From positions 149,799-213,798 of the forward strand of contig PCAM01000005.1 in the NCBI GenBank assembly GCA_002730555.1: a stretch of 64,000 nt of DNA, read 5' to 3'. The notes under the pieces were generated by a model. That model worked only from the letters and a program-made list of their open reading frames with translations. It ran no database searches and was not told the DNA's origin. This DNA is from Chloroflexota bacterium. Its GTDB lineage: Bacteria; Chloroflexota; Dehalococcoidia; Lucifugimonadales; Lucifugimonadaceae. Both the position numbers and the translations under genes were made by a program. Positions 49,119 to 57,029 of this stretch are shown here, piece after piece. Numbering within the stretch: the stretch's first letter is position 1; each line of letters starts with the position of its first letter.

Positions 49119-49355
49119 TCAGCTGGTGCCAGCGTCGCGTCTCGCGCGCTCCGGTTCTTTTTCAGATACGGAGACGACGGCATCCGAGTTCTCGCCGTCT
49201 ATCTGAACACGGTACCGCGCGACGCCGCCCAGGTGGTGATCCAACGTGTCGGCTTCGATACTCTGCACCACACCGATCCACCCTTCGTACCGGACGTGCT
49301 GGCCGGTAACGTTCGGGTGAAGGACCACCCGGTCGCCCGCTCCGTACTTCGCCAT
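49119..49355 (-). CDS. Small hypothetical protein, SH3-like
   Basis: 78 residues from ATG at 49355 with GAGGTG six bases upstream. The pattern is mainly beta: MAKYGAGDRVVLHPNVTGQH then VRYEGWIGVVQSIEADTLDH then GVARYRVQIDGENSDAVVSV, with a charged end. The opening GAGDRVVLHPxxxxxxxxYEGxxGVV resembles a KOW/SH3-like barrel of the kind found in NusG-tail or hypothetical proteins. No named function. Gene pair with the small membrane protein downstream. Confidence 0.65.
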   Translation of the reverse strand: MAKYGAGDRVVLHPNVTGQHVRYEGWIGVVQSIEADTLDHHLGGVARYRVQIDGENSDAVVSVSEKEPERARRDAGTS

Positions 49356-49462
49356 TGAAACACCTCGGGCCTAGCGCCGGAAACACGAACGGATCGACGC
49401 GGGAATCGTCGTCCGGTCAGCCCCAATCTTAGCCCGGGCGATCTAAATTCAACCCGGAAGGA

Positions 49463-49882
49463 TTAGCCCGGCAGCTGGTCGATCCGTTCCTGTGCAAACT
49501 GCAGGATATCCCGGGCGATCTCCAGCGCGCGTTCGGAATCGTACGCCTCGTACACTTCCGCAGGAACGCCGCCCGGTAGCCCGCCCGGGTAACGAGCGCC
49601 CAGGTAATGCTTGTCCAGCAACGGGCCGATCGACTTCATGAAGTCGAACGACGGCTCCACCGCCATGGCGTCCTCGCAAAGATCGGCAAGCGAGTGACCC
49701 CACACCATCTCGGCACCCCGTGCCAGCAGATAACCCGTTACCGCTTTCTCAGCGGACTGGTGACAGAGGAAACACGCCAGGGCATGCCGGCCGGAAGCGG
49801 CGACAAATTCTGCGTCCGACAGGTCGATGCATGATTGTTTCACCCATCTGCCGGAGTTCTTGAGAGCTGCCGATTCAGCCAA
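49463..49882 (-). CDS. HEPN domain protein
   Basis: 139 residues, helical HEPN domain (PF05168) often forming a toxin or RNA-cleaving partner of MNT nucleotidyltransferases. Visible: SGRHALACFLCHQSAEKAVT then GYLLARGAEMVWGHSLADLC (the classical ACFxxxQxAEKA segment), and ARYPGGLPGGVPAEVYEAYD with SERALEIARDILQFAQERID. The RX4-6H RNase motif typical of HepT toxins is not seen, so nuclease activity is doubtful. Starts inside the last codons of the MNT gene (8-base overlap), which proves a single operon. Whether it acts as a toxin or has another role cannot be judged. Confidence 0.85.
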   Translation of the reverse strand: MAESAALKNSGRWVKQSCIDLSDAEFVAASGRHALACFLCHQSAEKAVTGYLLARGAEMVWGHSLADLCEDAMAVEPSFDFMKSIGPLLDKHYLGARYPGGLPGGVPAEVYEAYDSERALEIARDILQFAQERIDQLPG

Positions 49883-50213
49883 TGATCACCTCTCCATCGC
49901 GTTCGACCGCCATGAGCAGGGGGTCCGTATCGACCAGTTCCTCGTACTCCTCCGGCGTGTAAACGAAAAAACTCGTATCGAGCCTTGGCCGGAGATGCGT
50001 CGTCCAGAAATCGGCTCGCCGGCGAAACGGCTGATCCGTGGCCTGGATCACAACAAGCTCCAGCGCGGTCTCGGGCGTGACGCGGTTGACCGCTAGGTCG
50101 CCGGTGAGGGAGACGCGCATCGCGCCGAGCGGCGGCATCTCGATGCTGAGCCGTTCCAGCTCCACCTCAAGCAGTTGCTTTCGCTGCGCTGCGAAGCCGT
50201 ACATCATCGGCAA
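49875..50213 (-). CDS. MNT-type nucleotidyltransferase-like protein, active site lost
   Basis: 112 residues, fold partner of the HEPN gene. Similarity to the MNT family is seen in its C-terminal half (TDQPFRRRADFWTTHLRPRL then DTSFFVYTPEEYEELVDTDP). The N-terminal strand with the diagnostic GSxARG reads TGDLAVNR, and the DxD in the following strand (usually EDSDIDLLVV) reads PETALELVVI, so the glycine-serine pair, the arginine and both acidic metal ligands are gone. In known systems MntA adenylylates HepT. This copy could only bind, not modify. ATG at 50213 is not strongly supported. Confidence 0.7.
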   Translation of the reverse strand: MPMMYGFAAQRKQLLEVELERLSIEMPPLGAMRVSLTGDLAVNRVTPETALELVVIQATDQPFRRRADFWTTHLRPRLDTSFFVYTPEEYEELVDTDPLLMAVERDGEVIIG

Positions 50214-50300
50214 ATGGCTGGCCTCCCGTTTATTCGAGCTAAATCGAAAGGCACCCCGTTATCAGCGGGACGCCCCTCGCCAACCGTTTTGTTTTGGCGC

Positions 50301-51338
50301 TCAGACCGTGTAAAGCGTTGGGTGGTTCGGGACCGGAGCGATCTCTTCCGGCGTCAGCTCGTAAGCCTGCTTGATGTAGACCTGGATTCGGTGGCTTCCG
50401 AAGTCCGGGATGTACATCCGGCCCTGGTTGTCGAACCGTACCGACGCCGCCCCACGCATCCGCTTCTGCTGCTCCGTGTTCGCCATCTCGCGGTTTCGCA
50501 GCACGGCAGGATTCGCCCTGACGTAGGTCTCGCCGCTCTTGGAAAGCGTGGCGTCGCCGATGAACTTGTCGACGTACTTGCCCGCCGGGTTGAACAGCTG
50601 GACCCGGTTGTTGCCGCGGTCCACAACGTAGATATCGCCGTGGTGGTCGACCTCGACACCGGCCGGGCGATGGAACTCGCCGTCGCCCGAACCGGAAGAG
50701 CCGAACTCCATGATGAACTCACCGTCCGCAGTGAGTTTCTGCACGCGGTCGTTGTGCCAGTCGGCGACCAGGATGTTGCCCTCGCCGTCCGCGGTAATGC
50801 CCCACGGCATATCGAACTCGCCCGGGCCGGAACCTTTGGTCCCGAACCTGGAGATGAACCTGCCGTCCTTGTTGAACTTCTGAACGCGGTGGTTGAGGGT
50901 ATCGACCACCCAGAGATCCTCGTTGGCGTCGAAAGCGATGCCGGACGGGCGGTTCAGCTGGCCCTCGCCGGAGCCCTCCTCGCCCCATTCGCCAACAAAG
51001 GTTCCGTCCTGCTTGAACTTGATGATCTTGTGGCTGCCCTCGTCGGAGACGTAAAGCGTGCCCTCGGCGTCACGGATCATCTGGACCGGCCAGAGCAGCT
51101 TGCCGCCGCCCAGCGTGTCCAAGTCGTCATCGTTCCAGTTCGTGCGGCGGATGTTGCTGCCGCCCAGTCCCGGACTGTCCGCACGGCACAGGACGAATAG
51201 CTCGTCATTGTCGCCGATGACGATATCCATGCAGTAGGTCGTCACCCGGCGCATTCCGAGCGTCGTCAGGAAGGGGTAGCCGGCGCGCAGCAGTGCGTAC
51301 GGCGGTGTGCTGGGCTTCGTGACCGATTGAAGGGTCAT
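50301..51338 (-). CDS. NHL-repeat (beta-propeller) protein
   Basis: 345 residues from ATG at 51338, GGAGAA upstream. Six-bladed propeller repeats: GEGQLNRPSGIAFDANEDLW then VVDTLNHRVQKFNKDGRFIS, GPGEFDMPWGITADGEGNIL then VADWHNDRVQKLTADGEFIM, and GDGEFHRPAGVEVDHHGDIY then VVDRGNNRVQLFNPAGKYVD. No signal peptide or anchor, so cytoplasmic or exported by another route. NHL proteins can act as peptidyl-amidating-lyase-like enzymes or scaffolds. It is the last gene of a minus-strand group (DUF1800, DUF1501, NHL) and could use a shared transcript (57 bases from the DUF1501 gene). Confidence 0.9.
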   Translation of the reverse strand: MTLQSVTKPSTPPYALLRAGYPFLTTLGMRRVTTYCMDIVIGDNDELFVLCRADSPGLGGSNIRRTNWNDDDLDTLGGGKLLWPVQMIRDAEGTLYVSDEGSHKIIKFKQDGTFVGEWGEEGSGEGQLNRPSGIAFDANEDLWVVDTLNHRVQKFNKDGRFISRFGTKGSGPGEFDMPWGITADGEGNILVADWHNDRVQKLTADGEFIMEFGSSGSGDGEFHRPAGVEVDHHGDIYVVDRGNNRVQLFNPAGKYVDKFIGDATLSKSGETYVRANPAVLRNREMANTEQQKRMRGAASVRFDNQGRMYIPDFGSHRIQVYIKQAYELTPEEIAPVPNHPTLYTV

Positions 51339-51395
51339 TGTCGTTCTCCGGAATTCAGGTAGGTCTGGCGGTAGCTGGATGTCGAATAAATCCGC

Positions 51396-52577
51396 TTACG
51401 CCGATGCGGTCTCTTTGTACGGGTGAAGCTGCTCGTAGACGCCACCCACGATCGGCTCAGGGTCGACCTTCAGGTGTTGCTCAAGCATCGTGCCGTAGAC
51501 GCCACGGAAGTCGAACGTGTGGGCTAGGTCTTCGTCGCGTTCCCAGTCCGCTCGCTCCAGGGACGGGTACTCGGCGTACAACCCGCCATCGATGTTGTCG
51601 CCGATGATGAACGCGCCGCCGCCGGAGCCGTGATCGGTCCCGGAGCCGTTGTCCTTGATGCGACGGCCGAACTCCGTAAACACGAGCATCGACACGTTGT
51701 CGGCGGCGTCGTGCTCACGCAGGTCCTGCCAGAAATCGCTGATCGCGCCCGTCAGTTCTGCGAGCAGGCGGGCGTGGGTCGGCACTTCCTGCGCGTGGTG
51801 GTCGTAACCGCCGTGCTGCGTGTAGAAGATCCGTGTGCCGAGGCCCGCCGTGTGGACCCGTGCGACGTCCCGCAGCGATTTGGCGATCGGGTTGTTGGCG
51901 TACTCAACCGTGGAGGTGTATTGCTGGGGCGCCACCTTGATCAGGTCGGCTCCGGACAGCACGCTCTGGCCTGTGTCCCCGAAGTAGTCCATCACGAGCC
52001 CAGAACCGACGGCTGGTGTGTACATGCGCTTGAAAATCGCAAGGTCTTCTGCACGACGCTGATCGGCCTCGACGCTGGTCAACAACCCGTAGTTGTCCAG
52101 GTCGTCAACGGATGTCGCAACGACGCCCGGGGCGGCCATCGCGCGCGGCAGACCGCGCCCGAAACTGACACCCGTCAGGGGGTTCTCAGAATTCGGGTCG
52201 AACTGCTTGATCACCTTGGCCAGCCAGCCCTCTGTTGCGATGATTTCCGGCTCACAGGTGTGCCAGATGTCCATCGACCGGAAGTGTGACCGGGAGGCGT
52301 TCGGGTACCCGATGCCCTGGACGATCGCGACCTTGCCGTCCTCGAACATGCCTTTCAGGGGCGCGGCGTCCGGGTGGAAGGCCAGCGTGTCGTTGATCGG
52401 GAGGGACTGATCTTCCGGGATCCCGACCAACGGCCGGTTGTCATAGTACATCCCGGCCGTGTACGGGATGAGCGTGTTCATGAAGTCGTTGCCGCCCGAG
52501 AGCTGCACGACAACCAGTACGGGATCTTTCTTGGCCCCATTGTTTTGGCCGTTGGCACTGTTTCCATTGGTCGTCAT
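51396..52577 (-). CDS. DUF1501 family protein (sulfatase/alkaline phosphatase-like fold)
   Basis: 393 residues from ATG at 52577, with AGGAT upstream. The family (PF07394) is related to alkaline-phosphatase-superfamily proteins and often paired with DUF1800. Features: VLVVVQLSGGNDFMNTLIPY at the start, YPNASRSHFRSMDIWHTC, TSVDDLDNYGLL, FYTQHGGYDHHAQEVPTHAR (metal-like His/Asp region), and MLVFTEFGRRIKDNGSGTDH then GSGGGAFIIGDNIDGGLYAE. Many homologues begin with a Tat signal; this N-terminus (TTNGNSANGQNNGAKK) has none. Pairing with the DUF1800 gene upstream in the same direction is conserved in many phyla, but the role of neither is known. Confidence 0.9.
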   Translation of the reverse strand: MTTNGNSANGQNNGAKKDPVLVVVQLSGGNDFMNTLIPYTAGMYYDNRPLVGIPEDQSLPINDTLAFHPDAAPLKGMFEDGKVAIVQGIGYPNASRSHFRSMDIWHTCEPEIIATEGWLAKVIKQFDPNSENPLTGVSFGRGLPRAMAAPGVVATSVDDLDNYGLLTSVEADQRRAEDLAIFKRMYTPAVGSGLVMDYFGDTGQSVLSGADLIKVAPQQYTSTVEYANNPIAKSLRDVARVHTAGLGTRIFYTQHGGYDHHAQEVPTHARLLAELTGAISDFWQDLREHDAADNVSMLVFTEFGRRIKDNGSGTDHGSGGGAFIIGDNIDGGLYAEYPSLERADWERDEDLAHTFDFRGVYGTMLEQHLKVDPEPIVGGVYEQLHPYKETASA

Positions 52578-52685
52578 GTCTGCAGGATCCTCCCCTGGTT
52601 TGCGCTGCCCCGGCCCGTCCGGAACCGTTCATTAATGCGTCTGGGTTGGCCGCTCGCTCCGTTCAGCAGGCGACTGATAAATCAA

Positions 52686-54092
52686 TTAAGCGAACTGGTA
52701 CTCCCGGGACGCCACTGCAAGGGCCAGCATGCGTGCGATCCGGTCTTCGTTCTTGGTGCGGTCTGCGGAATTGCCAAAGGCAAGGTCGCCGTCAAGCTCT
52801 GCCAGCTGCAACAGCGCCGTACGCGTCTCGTCCGCCACCTCGATAGGTCCGGCCAGGTTAAGCACGCCGTCCACGAGTTCTGCGGGGGTGATCGGGTCGC
52901 CCGAGCCGGAGAGCCGATCGATGATCGCCTTCGTGCCTGGCGTCTCTGGGTTGCCAACACGAGCGGTGGCGAAGTTGATGCGCTCCGTGAGCGTCCCTCC
53001 GTCGATCCATTCCTTGCCGGTGTGCCAGCCCTCGACCGTCGGCGGGTCCATCAATTTCTGGCCCATCACGACGCTCGCGGCGTCCAGCGTGGGCAGCCCG
53101 GGTTCGATCTCCCGGAACTCGCCCGTCAGCTTGATCGTGCCTGCTATGAACTCTGCCGGGCACTTGACCCGCTTTGCCCGCGCTGCCTTGAAGAAGTCGG
53201 AAAGGAACAGGGTCTTCATTACGGTGCGGATGTCTGCATCCGAGTCCATGTACGCTTTCACGAGGATGTCGATCGCCGCTTCATCTTGCGGCGGCGTCAC
53301 GCTCCAGGCCGGGATCTGCGGCTCGTCCGCAACAAAGAAGTTGTAGATGTGGCGGCAGACGAACCGGGCGTTCGCCTCTTGCTTGACGATGATGTCGATT
53401 ATGTCTGCGCCATCCAGGTTGCCCGTCACGCCCAGGAAGGTCTTTTTCGTGTTGTCGTGGTCCTCCGGCCGGAACTCAAACCTGGCGTTGTAGTGGCCAA
53501 AGGGGTAGAGCGGGAGCGGCTGCTCAAAGGTCCAGCCCGTGAAGGCGCGTGCCGCGTCCTTTACGTCCGGTTCGTCGTAGGTGCCAATGCCCATCGAGAA
53601 CAGCTCCAACAGCTCCCTGCCGTAGTTCTCGTTCGGCGTTGCGCCGTGGTTCTCCGAGTTGTCCAGCCAGAAGCTCATGGCCGGGTCTTTAGATAGATCG
53701 AGCAGCAGCGTCCGGAAGTTGGCGAGGCCGTTCTTCCTGAGCATTTCGATGTGGTCGACCATAGACGGCGTGTGCTCGCTCTTGGTCCAGCCTGTGGCGA
53801 ACACGTGGTGCCAGAACAGGGTCATCTTCTCTTCCAGTGGGCGCCTGGTGTTAACCATCCTCCAGAACCAGCGGCCGTTCCACACGCCCGGGTTGTCCTT
53901 GTTGGAGAAGATGTGAGGGTAGAACCGTTCCAGCGCGTCCTCGTCTAGGGGCTCGAACCGTTCCGGGTTCACGAGGTCGTCGACCACCTCTTCGTAAGGC
54001 CGTGCCGCGTACTCCTCGAGTTCGTCACGTGAAGATCCAAAACCTGCACGTCGAAGCAGGTGAGCCATCGTCGCGAGTCGCTCATCCGCCAT
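52686..54092 (-). CDS. DUF1800 family protein
   Basis: 468 residues from ATG at 54092 with AGGAGG six bases upstream. Pfam PF08811 members: DERLATMAHLLRRAGFGSSR at the start, then NGRWFWRMVNTRRPLEEKMT and LFWHHVFATG (the family's WHxxF region), then NYGRELLELFSMGIGTYDEP, HIYNFFVADEPQIPAW, and ending LALAVASREYQFA. No signal peptide or membrane helix. Adjacent DUF1501 gene is typical; function unknown. First gene of the three-gene minus-strand set and probably the start of its transcript. Confidence 0.92.
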   Translation of the reverse strand: MADERLATMAHLLRRAGFGSSRDELEEYAARPYEEVVDDLVNPERFEPLDEDALERFYPHIFSNKDNPGVWNGRWFWRMVNTRRPLEEKMTLFWHHVFATGWTKSEHTPSMVDHIEMLRKNGLANFRTLLLDLSKDPAMSFWLDNSENHGATPNENYGRELLELFSMGIGTYDEPDVKDAARAFTGWTFEQPLPLYPFGHYNARFEFRPEDHDNTKKTFLGVTGNLDGADIIDIIVKQEANARFVCRHIYNFFVADEPQIPAWSVTPPQDEAAIDILVKAYMDSDADIRTVMKTLFLSDFFKAARAKRVKCPAEFIAGTIKLTGEFREIEPGLPTLDAASVVMGQKLMDPPTVEGWHTGKEWIDGGTLTERINFATARVGNPETPGTKAIIDRLSGSGDPITPAELVDGVLNLAGPIEVADETRTALLQLAELDGDLAFGNSADRTKNEDRIARMLALAVASREYQFA

Positions 54093-54268
54093 CGGTTCCT
54101 CCTGAATTCTTCACGGTTGCGAGGCCGGGCACCGATGCCTTGATACGGCATTCTGGGCCGATGCGCGGGTAATCTCGTTGAGATTGCGCCAACTTTACCC
54201 CAAGCTCAAGCGCCACGGTAGACGCGCGAGTCCGCCGAGGTGTCAGATCGGGAACGTACGGACCGTGT

Positions 54269-54892
54269 CTATCGGAAGAGGTTGCTCAGTGCGGTGGGAC
54301 TTAAGCCAGAGCTAACGGTCGAGTAAAGCTTCATCAGGGGAGGCGGCCAGTAACCGAACCAGACGCGCCCCACCACGTTCTCCGCGGGCAACTGGCCCCA
54401 CGTCCGTGAATCATTCGACCGACCGCGGTTGTCGCCCAGCACAAATAACATGTCCGCTTCTACCGAGAGCGGATACGTGCCGCCGTTCACTTTTGTCACC
54501 GGGAAGTTTTCGTCGCGCGGCTCGCCGTTCACCCAGACCTGACCGCCGCGGATATCGATCTCATCGCCGGGAATCCCGATCACCCGCTTCACGAGGAAAT
54601 CAGCGTTAGGTCCCGTGGGCGGCGTGAACACGATCACGTCGTCACGTTGCGGCGCATGGAACAGATACGAGCGTCCCCCATCGTCCCCTTTGATGGTGTG
54701 CAGGATGTCGCCAAATAGCCCGTCGGCTGCGCTCGCGTAAACAAACTTGTTGACGAGGACGTGCTGACCGTCGGCCATCGTCGGTTCCATGCTCCGTCCG
54801 TCCACTCGGAAAGACTGCGTCGAGATCTGGAGGACCACGAAGATGAGCACCGCCGTGATGGCGGTCTCCGATATTTCGCGTATTGATTTCAA
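54269..54892 (-). CDS. lepB: Signal peptidase I
   Basis: Membrane-bound serine/lysine-dyad peptidase that removes Sec signal peptides. About 207 residues from TTG at 54892 (LKSIREISETAITAVLIFVV); the frame is open to 55132, and the start could be further 5'. One transmembrane helix is followed by box B FRVDGRSMEPTMADGQHVLV (catalytic Ser), box C (LFHAPQRDDVIVF), box D LVKRVIGIPGDEIDIRGGQV (catalytic Lys), and box E VLGDNRGRSNDSRTWGQLP. All catalytic elements are present. Expected as a housekeeping enzyme; transcribed alone here. Start choice is based on the helix position, not on a strong ribosome binding site. Confidence 0.9.
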   Translation of the reverse strand: MKSIREISETAITAVLIFVVLQISTQSFRVDGRSMEPTMADGQHVLVNKFVYASAADGLFGDILHTIKGDDGGRSYLFHAPQRDDVIVFTPPTGPNADFLVKRVIGIPGDEIDIRGGQVWVNGEPRDENFPVTKVNGGTYPLSVEADMLFVLGDNRGRSNDSRTWGQLPAENVVGRVWFGYWPPPLMKLYSTVSSGLSPTALSNLFR

Positions 54893-55253
54893 AAGGAACG
54901 GAAGCTTCCGTAGTCTCAGAAAAACCCTGAGATCAAAACAATCTGGATCGAATGAATCGATTATAGATATCTGGAAGGCGTCCACCTTCGTGGCCCTACT
55001 CAACTCTTCCCCAACCTTACATACGATTGTCAGGCGAACATGGTTGGCGTAGGTCCGACCGAACCTGAATCCACTCGACTCAAACGATACCCCGGGCGTG
55101 AAGCGCTCACGATTTGTCTGAACAGGATCCACACATCGGGAACAAATGTGGATCGGTGAGCGTCTCTAGTACTGCGGGACCGAATCAACGGTTATCGACC
55201 CCCGACACACGCACCCCAAAACAGGCCGCATACGGCTGTCAGGAGAAAGAAAA
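54893..55253. other. Divergent spacer with nested inverted repeat
   Basis: About 360 bases between signal peptidase and the SIMPL lipoprotein. It contains the nested inverted repeat described at 55104-55162. 54893-55100 may partly be coding (N-terminal extension of lepB). No other feature. Confidence 0.4.
55104..55162. promoter_or_regulatory. Nested inverted repeat (possible operator or hairpin)
   Basis: CGCTCAC at 55104-55110 pairs with GTGAGCG at 55156-55162, and inside it GATCCACA (55126-55133) pairs with TGTGGATC (55147-55154). Both pairs are exact. It sits upstream of both divergent genes. Confidence 0.4.
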
Positions 55254-56180
55254 ATGCTGAGGAAGATCCGGAACAGGAAGTTCGTCTTCATCGCCGCCGC
55301 CGTGGCCCTCATGATGGTCGCCGCCGTCGCATGCAGTTCAGATTCAGAAGTCGACGACGGTGGACTGGCTACGGTCGCACCGGTCAGTCCCATTACCAAC
55401 GTGCCCTCGGGAACCATCTACGCCCCGTCCTCGGAGGCGATTCCCATCGGGTTCAACGATTTCGCACGTGTCGCCGCCAGCCAGGCCAGCGGTGGATTCC
55501 AGCAGGTTGGGATCTCCGTGTCCGGTCACGGAACGGTTCTCGTCGACCCCGACATCGCGACCCTGAACCTGCGCGTGGAAGCGCGTGAGCTCACAGTCAG
55601 TGAAGCCCGGCAGGTTGCCGCCGAGGCGATGGTTCGGGCCCGGACCGCCCTCACGGGCGCCGGCGTTGCGGAAGACGATATCGTCACCCGCAACTTCAGC
55701 ATCCAACCGCAGTCCACGTACGTAGAACGCGACTCGGCGCTCGGCAAGTACGGCGAATCTGTGATCATCGGTTACATCGTGTCGAACTCCGTCGAGGTCA
55801 CCATCCGCGACCTGGATGAAGTCGGCAACGTGATCGATCAGGTGTCCGAGACCGCGGGCGACGAAGTACGGATCAGTGGGATCAGCTTCGGGCTCAACAA
55901 TCCGGCGCTTCACGGCGACACGGCCCGTGACCTTGCGGCCCGTGATGCTCACGACAAAGCTGAGCTTTACGCACGGATCCTCGGTGTTGACCTTGGTCCG
56001 GTCGTGTTCCTGCAGGAAACCAGTGGGACTTCCCCGGATCCCACGTTTGCCGTCGCACAGTCGGCATTTGCCGAAGACGCCGCACGTTCGTTCGCACCTA
56101 CGCAGATCAGCTCCGGCGACGTGGACGTGACGGCCAGCGTGTCGGCAGTTTTCGCCATCGTGATCCCTGCGGCCCAGTAG
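55254..56180 (+). CDS. SIMPL domain (DUF541) lipoprotein
   Basis: 308 residues, AGGAGA upstream of the ATG. Lipoprotein signal KFVFIAAAVALMMVAAVACS (lipobox AVAC), followed by an unstructured spacer and the SIMPL domain (PF04402): VSVSGHGTVLVDPDIATLNL then RVEARELTVSEARQVAAEAM, IQPQSTYVERDSALGKY and GYIVSNSVEVTIRDLDEVGN, ending AVFAIVIPAA. Members are lipid-anchored or periplasmic and associated with stress or signalling; no enzymatic activity is known. Not in an operon, since the hairpin terminator follows at 56232. Confidence 0.9.
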   Translation: MLRKIRNRKFVFIAAAVALMMVAAVACSSDSEVDDGGLATVAPVSPITNVPSGTIYAPSSEAIPIGFNDFARVAASQASGGFQQVGISVSGHGTVLVDPDIATLNLRVEARELTVSEARQVAAEAMVRARTALTGAGVAEDDIVTRNFSIQPQSTYVERDSALGKYGESVIIGYIVSNSVEVTIRDLDEVGNVIDQVSETAGDEVRISGISFGLNNPALHGDTARDLAARDAHDKAELYARILGVDLGPVVFLQETSGTSPDPTFAVAQSAFAEDAARSFAPTQISSGDVDVTASVSAVFAIVIPAAQ

Positions 56181-56231
56181 TTCATACAAACCTGTAAGTG
56201 GTACTTAAACACCGCTGACCCCTCCTGCCCC

Positions 56232-56265
56232 GTAGGCGCCCGTCACCCGACGGGCGCCTACTTTG
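56232..56265 (+). terminator. Terminator of the SIMPL lipoprotein gene
   Basis: GTAGGCGCCCGTC, loop ACCC, GACGGGCGCCTAC then TTTG: a 13-bp perfect stem, 52 bases after the stop codon. The T-run is short. Confidence 0.75.
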
Positions 56266-56288
56266 TTTCAGGCGTGCCCACGACCACA

Positions 56289-56312
56289 GTAGGGGTGTAT
56301 GGCAATACGCCC
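56289..56312. repeat. Family C hairpin repeat (GTAGGGG type)
   Basis: GTAGGGGTGTATGGCAATAC then GCCC. It shares the TATGGCAATACG centre with motifs near 4630 and (inverted) 19246. Located between the SIMPL terminator and dcd. Confidence 0.5.
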
Positions 56313-56441
56313 ACGCCCGTCGCGCGATTACGTACCATGAACGACGCTGAACGCGAACCCGCTCCAGTAGAATTCCGGCCGGGCTTTGCACACTGAACCC
56401 TTCACTCAACCACCCCGGTAACAACAGATTCAGGAACACAA

Positions 56442-57029
56442 ATGGTCCTCAGCGACCGTTCAATCAAAGAGGAACTCTCGGCCGGCCGAATCGTCATCGA
56501 TCCGCTGAACGAGCGCGACATTCAGCCGGCCAGCATCGATCTTCACCTGGACAATGCGATCCTGGTCTTCAGGAACTCCAGCAAGCCGTATATCGACGTC
56601 CGTGAAGACCTGTCTGACCTGACGGAGCGCCAGGAGATTCCTGATGACAAACCGTTCATCCTTCACCCCGGCGAGTTTGTACTGGGAAGCACGATGGAGC
56701 ACATCGAACTGCCGAACGACATCGTGGCGCGACTGGAGGGCAAGAGCTCCCTGGGTCGGATCGGTCTCGTGATCCACTCCACCGCCGGGTACATTGACCC
56801 GGGCTGGGAAGGCAATCTGACGCTTGAGCTCACAAACGTGGCACGCCTTCCGATCACGCTCTATTTCGGCATGCGCATCGGCCAGATATCGTTCCAGCGC
56901 ATGACGACAGAGGTTGATCGGCCTTACGGATCGAAAGAGCTTGGCAGCCGCTACCAGGGCCAGTCAGAGCCCACCACGTCCCGGCTCCATATCGATTTCG
57001 ACGACCGCCGAGCGGGCAAGGGCGGCTAA
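56442..57029 (+). CDS. dcd: dCTP deaminase
   Basis: Converts dCTP to dUTP for thymidylate synthesis. 195 residues from ATG at 56442 (AGGA upstream). The motifs RDIQPASIDLHLDNAILVFR, EFVLGSTMEHIELPNDIVAR, LEGKSSLGRIGLVIHSTAGY (nucleotide-binding and catalytic Glu/Arg part) and IDPGWEGNLTLELTNVARLP are the conserved trimeric dUTPase-like core. Its stop codon overlaps the ribD start (TAATG), so it is the first gene of the dcd-ribD-ribE-ribBA-ribH group. A bifunctional deaminase/dUTPase is a possible alternative to monofunctional Dcd. Confidence 0.93.
   Translation: MVLSDRSIKEELSAGRIVIDPLNERDIQPASIDLHLDNAILVFRNSSKPYIDVREDLSDLTERQEIPDDKPFILHPGEFVLGSTMEHIELPNDIVARLEGKSSLGRIGLVIHSTAGYIDPGWEGNLTLELTNVARLPITLYFGMRIGQISFQRMTTEVDRPYGSKELGSRYQGQSEPTTSRLHIDFDDRRAGKGG

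Noticed and set aside
52374-53696. Long open frame antisense to the DUF1501/DUF1800 genes
   Set aside because: It has no recognisable domain and is Arg/Val-rich, and the sense genes are well matched. GC-rich codon usage produces such shadow frames.
56181-56441. FMN (RFN) riboswitch ahead of the riboflavin operon
   Set aside because: None of the conserved RFN core sequence was seen; only the SIMPL terminator and a GTAGGGG-type hairpin are present.
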